The position numbers were made by a program, and so were the translations under genes. Below the pieces are notes generated by a model. It ran no database searches, was not told the origin of the DNA, and worked only from the letters and a program-made list of their open reading frames with translations. From NCBI GenBank assembly GCA_003008705.1, contig PDUO01000007.1, forward strand, positions 1,183,939 through 1,247,938: 64,000 bases of DNA, read 5' to 3'. Origin of the DNA: Pezicula radicicola (taxonomy: Eukaryota; Ascomycota; Leotiomycetes; Helotiales; Dermateaceae). Positions 58,298 to 64,000 of the stretch are shown one piece after another (the first letter of the stretch is position 1; each line of letters begins with the position of its first letter).

Positions 58298-60454
58298 ATG
58301 TCGACATCGGTGAAGAGGGCCTGTGACGCCTGCCATCGTCGAAAAGTGAAGTGCGACGGTGTGAATCCGTGCCGCAATTGTTCCTCTGCGCAGCTATCGT
58401 GTACATACCATGCGATACCGCAGAAAAAGGGACCAAAGGGATCGAGAGCGAAGGTGATCAGCGAACTTCGCGAGACCCAACGACAGACCACACTCTCATC
58501 CAAAGTCGCGAATCGACTCAACGGAATCAATAGCCCACCATGTAGCCCGACATTGGCGCCTACGCCAGGCCTCCTCACGGCCGAGATGATCAAGGAATGT
58601 ATCGCGTTCTTCTTCGATAATATGTATCCTACGATGCCAATTCTGCACCGAGGGAGGCTGGAACAGCAGGCGTTGTACGCGGATCAGAACGTCGATACAT
58701 ACTGTTTGATGACTTCGTTGTGCGCGTTTATGATGATCCAGCCGGGAATGGGCATACCAGGTGATCCATTGGGACTCGACGCGCTACCTGGAGCAAATTT
58801 AGTCTCGGGGACAATGTTGATGGAGGAGACTCTGCGCGTCAGGAAATCATACGATCATCTCGAATCCCCAACTCTGAGCAGCTTGGTGACAAGTTTTTTC
58901 CTGTTCGGATGTTATTTTGGACTCGACCTACACAACAAGGCTTGGTTCCATCTGCGCGAGGCGACAACACTAGCCCATATCTTAGGGATGCAAAAGGAGG
59001 AGACATACTTACAATACGATGTTATTGAATCGTCGAGGAGACGAAGACTGTATTGGCTACTGTTTGTGACCGAAAGGTACGCTTTTTCTCAAATTCTTCA
59101 CTTGCCAGCCTTATGCTAATAATTTACAGAGCATACGCACTTCAACGTCATCGACCTCTCTCTCTTCAAGCGACAATAACACTCCCACAACAAGCTGACG
59201 ATCCTTCTGATACTCAATCGCATCACCTACATGGATTCATCCACCTGGTCACTCTTTTCCGACCGTTTGACGATGGATTTGTCGCTCTATGGAATAAGAC
59301 ACGAACAGATTGCTCGCCATCATATCTCGCGGCTCTACAGAAACAACTTTCCGACGCTTTGCCTACATACCTAAATGCGACTGAGAACCAGACTGCTGAC
59401 TTGCGGACAAGCCAGCAATGGCTTCGTACAATGGTCTGGCAATTGAGCATTCAAAATGGCTGCTTGAGTTCTAATCATGATGATCCAAGCATGACATTCC
59501 AGTATCCTGTTGAAATTGCGAGGGACCTCGTCTCAATGACCTCCCAATTTTCGCAACAGAGTATGGAGGTTCACGGACTTGGCCTTGTAAGAATTAATTC
59601 TTCGTTATCGCTATGCATTGGCTAATCTTCTACAGATTGAGAAACTATTTGATGTGGCTTGCTCACTCACAGACGTCCTGTCGCTTCTTCCTCCAAACCC
59701 TGATCCATTCTCTCTCGGCCCCCGCGATTATCTTCATCAATTCATGACTCTACTCTCGGTCTTGCGCCGCGGCGATCATCGCTTCCTCCCACTTCTGCTC
59801 TCGAAGGTCCATGATGTACTGCCGCGACTTGTTAACCCCATGCTACAAACAGTTCCAGACAAGCCAAACCAAATGGCAGATATTGATATCTTCGATGGGT
59901 TCGGGAATGCCGGGATGGGAGTCCCCACAGGTATGCACAACGCTGGTGGCGACTACAACGAGATCAATAATGAATACAAGAATATGGCAAACAACGGTGG
60001 CCCAATGACAAGCGAATTTAAAATGCCTCTTCCAAGTCACGGTCTGTCCAACATGTACGAAAATAAACGTTTGGAGGACCTCTCTTCGCCGTCAGCGGAT
60101 TCTCATGGCGGTGGTGATAATTCCCCTTTTACCCCACCAATGATGACATCTGCCATGGAATACCCGGGTATGTCAGAATTCAGCTTCCCAGATCTTTCTC
60201 AAAATACGGCAATGTCGAACGGGAGTCCAGGCCCCAATACATTTAACAATGACTTCAAAGCCGATGGGAATCATCACATGGGTATTGGGAGACCTAGACC
60301 TCCTATCAGGCAGGGCAGTGGAAGTAGTTTTGGTGGTATGAGTGGCACGGGAATTCCAAGAAGTATACCGGATTTTGTGAATGCCAACGGAGCATTACAC
60401 CATCACGACCCTGGAGATTTGGGGATGAGTAACAGCGATTTGCCATTTAGGTGA
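58298..60454 (+). CDS. Zn2Cys6 transcription factor, COL-26/BglR-like
   Basis: Three exons (58298-59076, 59130-59586, 59636-60454) encode 684 aa. The zinc cluster has Cys9, 12, 19, 25, 28 and 35 in ACDACHRRKVKCDG and NPCRNCSSAQLSC. It is followed by the linker IPQKKGPKGSRAKVISELRE, characteristic of the COL-26/BglR (AmyR-related) regulators. The fungal transcription factor domain includes FFFDNMYPTMPILHR, FLFGCYFGLDLHNKAWFHLR and SRRRRLYWLLFVTERAYALQ. The C-terminal ~200 residues are Gly/Asn/Met/Pro-rich. In Neurospora and Aspergillus such factors act in glucose sensing and in starch and cellulose use. The subfamily call is from memory of the conserved segments. An upstream ATG at 58073 is in frame, but the family starts just before the cluster. 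Confidence 0.9.
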
Positions 60455-61820
60455 ACAAGAGAACAGTGCCCCCGGCTCCTAGCTGAGGACACAAAATACG
60501 TCTGTACTAATGGGAACGATCATCGAGGTTGTGTATAGGCTTTAGAGTTCCTGGCTTTCCTCGCCAGTATCCTCTGAAGCCTTGGTTGGTCGACCATCTC
60601 TACGGTCCCACTTATCGTTTCCTCCGAGATCGCACATAATTGTCGCCACAGCCCTCGGAGACTAAACGGACCTTGCGAAGGAAGCCTTTTCCTTCACTCG
60701 TGAAAACCGCACTCCAATCAGGCGTACTACCGCTTCAAGGGACACCAACAGTACCGGTGCCGGCAACCAGAAATCCCAGAAGCAGATATCTGATGAATAT
60801 ATATACGTTTTGTTTTAATGATTTGGCATATCAGGGAAGGGAAGGATGGCTAGGACATGATTTGAGAAACAGGAAACGAAAACGAAAACGAGCTAGACAT
60901 TACAAATAAAGACTTGGGATATTGGAGGGCTGTTAGCATGGCATTACATCGCATAGCATTTTAGTTTGTTAGTTGGTGTAGCTTCAATATATTGATCTAT
61001 TCAACTATTCACCTTTTTTAAAGAGAGAGGACTATTCCCTCCTTTTGGCACACACACGCTTAGTATTGTCGTAGAAGCGAAGATATCTAGTTTTGCAACG
61101 GCCACGGCCAGTACAGAAAGAGCTACGAAGTACTTCGTACCTCATAGTCCAAAGGTCACGTTGCCGAATTAGGCCTACCGCCCGGCAGAATTTCATCCAA
61201 GTAAGGTAGGCGCGAAAGTACTGTACTTGTACTGTTCAGCGCCACTTCTCTCTTTCTTCTAGTCTTCTCGTCAATAACACTGTTTTACCAAAGTAAATCC
61301 TCCCTCTTCAACCTTCAATTATATCTCCAGACCCATCTTAAACCAGATCTCCCACCACTCGAACAGCAACGTGCCAGCTCGATCACTGCTCTCAACGCTC
61401 TTCCAGACTCTATGCACAGGTTCAGGGCAGTTGGGAATATCTCAGTGGGACCAGACATGTGCGGAGCTCTCAACACTCTCAAAATTGTAAGTATAATCCT
61501 CGATTTCCTTCTCTCTTTCCAGGCTTCCAGCTTTATATACTCATTGAGACCAAGAACTAGGGCACCAGGATGTGTAATGTCAATCCCATGGCTACTTTGG
61601 GAAGCTCATCTCTGGCACACGCTGTTATCGCTCGTTGTTATCGAGAGTTCGAAAGGAATACAAGTCGGAGTCATCTCCCTCCCTACTCTACAACACGGCA
61701 CCTCGCAGCTTCATAGATTTTACCGACACCTATACAAATTGCGTGTAAGCACATTCCAAAAGATCTATGCTATTTATGAGCTGACTTATTTTAGAAACGT
61801 TGTCTTTTGTCCAAGCAATT
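60455..61820. other. Intergenic, with uncertain upstream exons
   Basis: The 3' UTR of the regulator, then DNA leading to the small secreted-protein candidate. An ATG frame opens at 61412, and a good intron-like sequence (GTAAGC...GCTGAC...TTTTAG, 61745-61797) lies inside it, so transcribed exons or a spliced 5' UTR may be present. No encoded product is recognisable. The ORF at 60640-60909 is not supported. Confidence 0.4.
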
Positions 61821-62296
61821 ATGCATCTCCTACCATTGCTTGCAATTGCTTTGCCGTGCTTAATTGCTCCTGGCTATTCAGCAGTAATTGCCCAAAGAGA
61901 TCCTACTACTACACTGCTGCGTCTTCTACAATCGATGCTCTAGGGAATATATCTCTGATTGCAGAAAGAGCTTTCACTACCGTTACACCTGATACATACA
62001 ATGCACTTGTCAAGGCCTTTAGAGGTATGTAGATGTCCCTTCACCGGTTAATCTATTCCAGAGGCGCAGAGCTGATTCATACCCCTAGTTTCCCTCTGCT
62101 CTGACGATCAATGACAGACAGCGTGCCCATCCGTGTCACCGGGACTTTATGGAATATGTGCCCGAACACTGGAGACACTCTGAACCGAACTACGGATGCT
62201 GCACAAGATATGGTTCGCGGTATAGAAACAGGGAGAGCTCCAGATCTGTGGAAACAAGCTGCGAGTAGTGTAGTTAGTTATTCAGGTTGGAAATGA
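61821..62296 (+). pseudogene. Small secreted protein, apparently frameshifted
   Basis: An ATG at 61821 gives a classical signal peptide, MHLLPLLAIALPCLIAPGYS, but this frame stops soon after. The neighbouring frame then carries a protein-like sequence, TAASSTIDALGNISLIAERA, to 62024. It is joined by a GT..AG intron (62025-62117) to DSVPIRVTGTLWNMCPNTGD and more, ending at 62296. Moving between the two frames would need a 14-nt intron (GTAATTGCCCAAAG), which is too short to splice. A frameshift, assembly error or wrong start is therefore likely. The longer frame from 61412 also runs through. Family unknown. Confidence 0.4.
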
Positions 62297-63016
62297 CAGC
62301 AAGAGGGTTAATGACAATAGAGGAGATACATCACTCATTTAATTCAAGTTGCCCAAATCAAACTAGTCTAGGTAGGTATTATACTAAATTCAAGTAAGTC
62401 GCAAATTCAGCAACACACAAAAAAAGTAGCAAGCACATTAACAGCTGAATCCAGTCCAACATATCTGTTAACGCAATTGATTAATCATCAATCTCTATTC
62501 ATAAATATAGCAAAAAAGGCCGTCAATCACCCATGCTCCATCCAACACCACGATTCCCAAGTCAGTCTGATCTGTCAACTGTTGAGGCACATTATTCGGG
62601 TTTAGCATACTCGTCACATTAGAGATTGTTTTGCTTAGGAAGTGAGTTACTTAAGTTAAGTGAAGGTGTGATTGCTAAGTCGCCTATTCCCCCCTATTCT
62701 CTGTAACTAATAGGCGAGTGTAAGCGAGCTGTTTGCGGGTAACATTCGATAGCTACTCTATAAACTTTAGAGGTCATTATTGGCGCTACTTGTACAATGA
62801 TGTATACAAATAGTTTTCTATTTACTAGGAATTGTGTAAAAATGTTAGATCAAACACTAGCTCGATCCAGTAGCTCACATTGTCTAGAATTCGTTTTCTT
62901 GCCTCGTGGCCAGCTATATATATATAACTAGTAAAGTACTTATTTCAACGGCTATTTGATTCCAATAATTGATGATCCAGATTTCCTAACATCTTAAGGA
63001 TTCAAAAACAACTAAG
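62297..63016. other. Intergenic
   Basis: AT-rich and without a gene. GTGAGTTACTTAAGTTAAG lies near 62643, and GTAAGCGAGC at 62720-62729. Confidence 0.5.
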
Positions 63017-63888
63017 ATGTATCTCAATATTGTCTATCCTAAAACAAATGGCTGGCTTTTCTCAATCGCCGCAGTTGTAATCAGCGTTTCACTATTCGCC
63101 TTTGAATTTAGAAATCTCGGGGGAAATCATAAAAACTATGTTTTAGGCGAGCACATTCGATTCAACGTTACCGATCAACCAAGTATTCAGAGTTCCTGTA
63201 TCTCGAAATACAATTCATGGATGTCAATACCTGCAAACTAGCGACCAATATTCTTGTTGATATTTGGTCTTGTAACGCCACATAAGTGGGTTTGACGACT
63301 ACATTTCTACGTGGAGTTCAAGAAACCGATGAGAAGGGGGTTTTAATCTTTGATACAATATTTTCCAGGTCATTCTGTTGGCCGTACAAACTAGGGACAC
63401 GCCATTACTCACGTCAGTGCTTCGATAAATGAAAATGGTATATATTCTGGTGGACTATATGTCTAGGACAGATATTCCTCGATCAAGCACCTATTAACTC
63501 AGTTGAAGCAACTTCTCTATACACGCAGAACACAATATCTTGGACGTCAAACGATACAGATTTTTCACTAGCTACTCTGCCCATGCTGCTTATGATTCGT
63601 TCCCTGAGTATATTATGTTTAGAAATGTGTCGTTATCACATGGTATCTTTGCCTTGATCGATGTTGGGATTAAAAATCGAATAATTGGGATACCAATGCT
63701 AAGGTGGTGGTTATGAGAATCCAGATTTTGATGAAGGGCTTGCTGGATCACTAACTCCTGAACCTAGCGAGTCTTCAATAACTGTTGCGAGTACATTGCC
63801 TGCTCCAACTTCGACTCTGATATCAACTGCTAGTACTAGAAGTAGGGGTGAGAGTGGTAGCGGTATTTTAGGGACTGTAGATCATTAG
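63017..63888 (+). pseudogene. Decayed secreted intradiol ring-cleavage dioxygenase
   Basis: Fragments of one protein appear in order but in different frames: LGEHIRFNVTDQPSIQ (about 63148-63195), LYLEIQFMDVNTCKLATNIL and VDIWSCNAT then a stop (about 63198-63284), TTFLRGVQETDEKGVLIFDT (about 63297-63356), FPGHSVGRTN then a stop (about 63363-63394), LGQIFLDQAPINSVEATSLY (about 63462-63521), and YDSFPEYIMFRNVSLSHGIF (about 63589-63648). These match, in sequence, the conserved segments of fungal secreted intradiol dioxygenase-like proteins, including part of the iron-ligand region (PGH...H). A Ser/Thr-rich tail ends at 63888. Several frameshifts and stops break the gene. The usual enzyme opens catechol-type rings. 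Confidence 0.85.
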
Positions 63889-64000
63889 GGACAGTGTAGT
63901 AGTATTGTTCTCAATTCTTGTAGTGGTTAAAACTTAGTTTGAGTTTTGAGAGTAATTGCTAGGAAAATCAAAACTCTTAGAGTTTGTGCACTATTTAAAT

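Noticed and set aside
1..64000. CRISPR arrays, bacterial operons, prophage or riboswitches
   Set aside because: The DNA is nuclear fungal; no regularly spaced direct repeats with unique spacers are seen.

Overview
The window is chromosomal DNA of a filamentous ascomycete. Genes carry short GT..AG introns (about 44-125 nt), protein families are fungal (two Zn2Cys6 regulators, a Ste18/GNG-1-type G gamma, a fungal GH78, an NCS1 permease, a P450), and the left edge shows extreme repeat-induced point mutation (RIP). Helotiales/Leotiomycetes is my guess for the lineage; nothing seen here proves it.

Layout. 1-3.84 kb: a RIP-exhausted AT block without a single CA, TG or CG dinucleotide, followed by a transposon-end relic. 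4.4-7.7 kb: a divergent pair, flavin reductase-like protein (-) and MetX-like alpha/beta hydrolase (+). 7.7-11 kb: non-coding DNA with two minus-strand tRNA genes, Val(AAC) with an intron and Ile(AAT). 11-16.8 kb: secreted GH78 alpha-L-rhamnosidase (-) and secreted M14 carboxypeptidase (+). 17-20.5 kb: mostly non-coding, with one odd small ORF pair. 20.6-29.9 kb: a housekeeping block with PP1 catalytic subunit (+), a SelW/Rdx-like protein (-), G protein gamma subunit (-) and eIF3a (+). 30.6-35.0 kb: four small genes for membrane-associated proteins that I cannot assign to a family. Three share a transmembrane segment followed by RRERER, and three start with a myristoylation-type MG(N/Q)xxS. 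35.3-41.1 kb: secreted GH3 beta-glucosidase and an HSL-type carboxylesterase (both -). 42.0-47.3 kb: an intact 36-bp-TIR MITE, an NCS1 purine/cytosine permease and a cytochrome P450. 48.3-51.5 kb: an 11-exon Zn2Cys6 factor. 51.5-58.3 kb: gene-poor, with diverged repeats. 58.3-60.5 kb: a COL-26/BglR-like Zn2Cys6 regulator. 61.8-63.9 kb: a possibly frameshifted small secreted protein and a clear pseudogene of a secreted intradiol ring-cleavage dioxygenase.

Together the secreted enzymes (GH78, GH3, M14), the esterase, the sugar-type regulator and the permease suit a plant-polymer-degrading saprotroph or plant associate. No biosynthetic cluster is evident: the P450 has no core enzyme beside it. 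The least explained part is the 30.6-35.0 kb cluster. Exon boundaries were worked out by hand from splice signals, reading-frame phase and family similarity. For each main multi-exon protein gene assigned here, the exon lengths sum to a whole number of codons.
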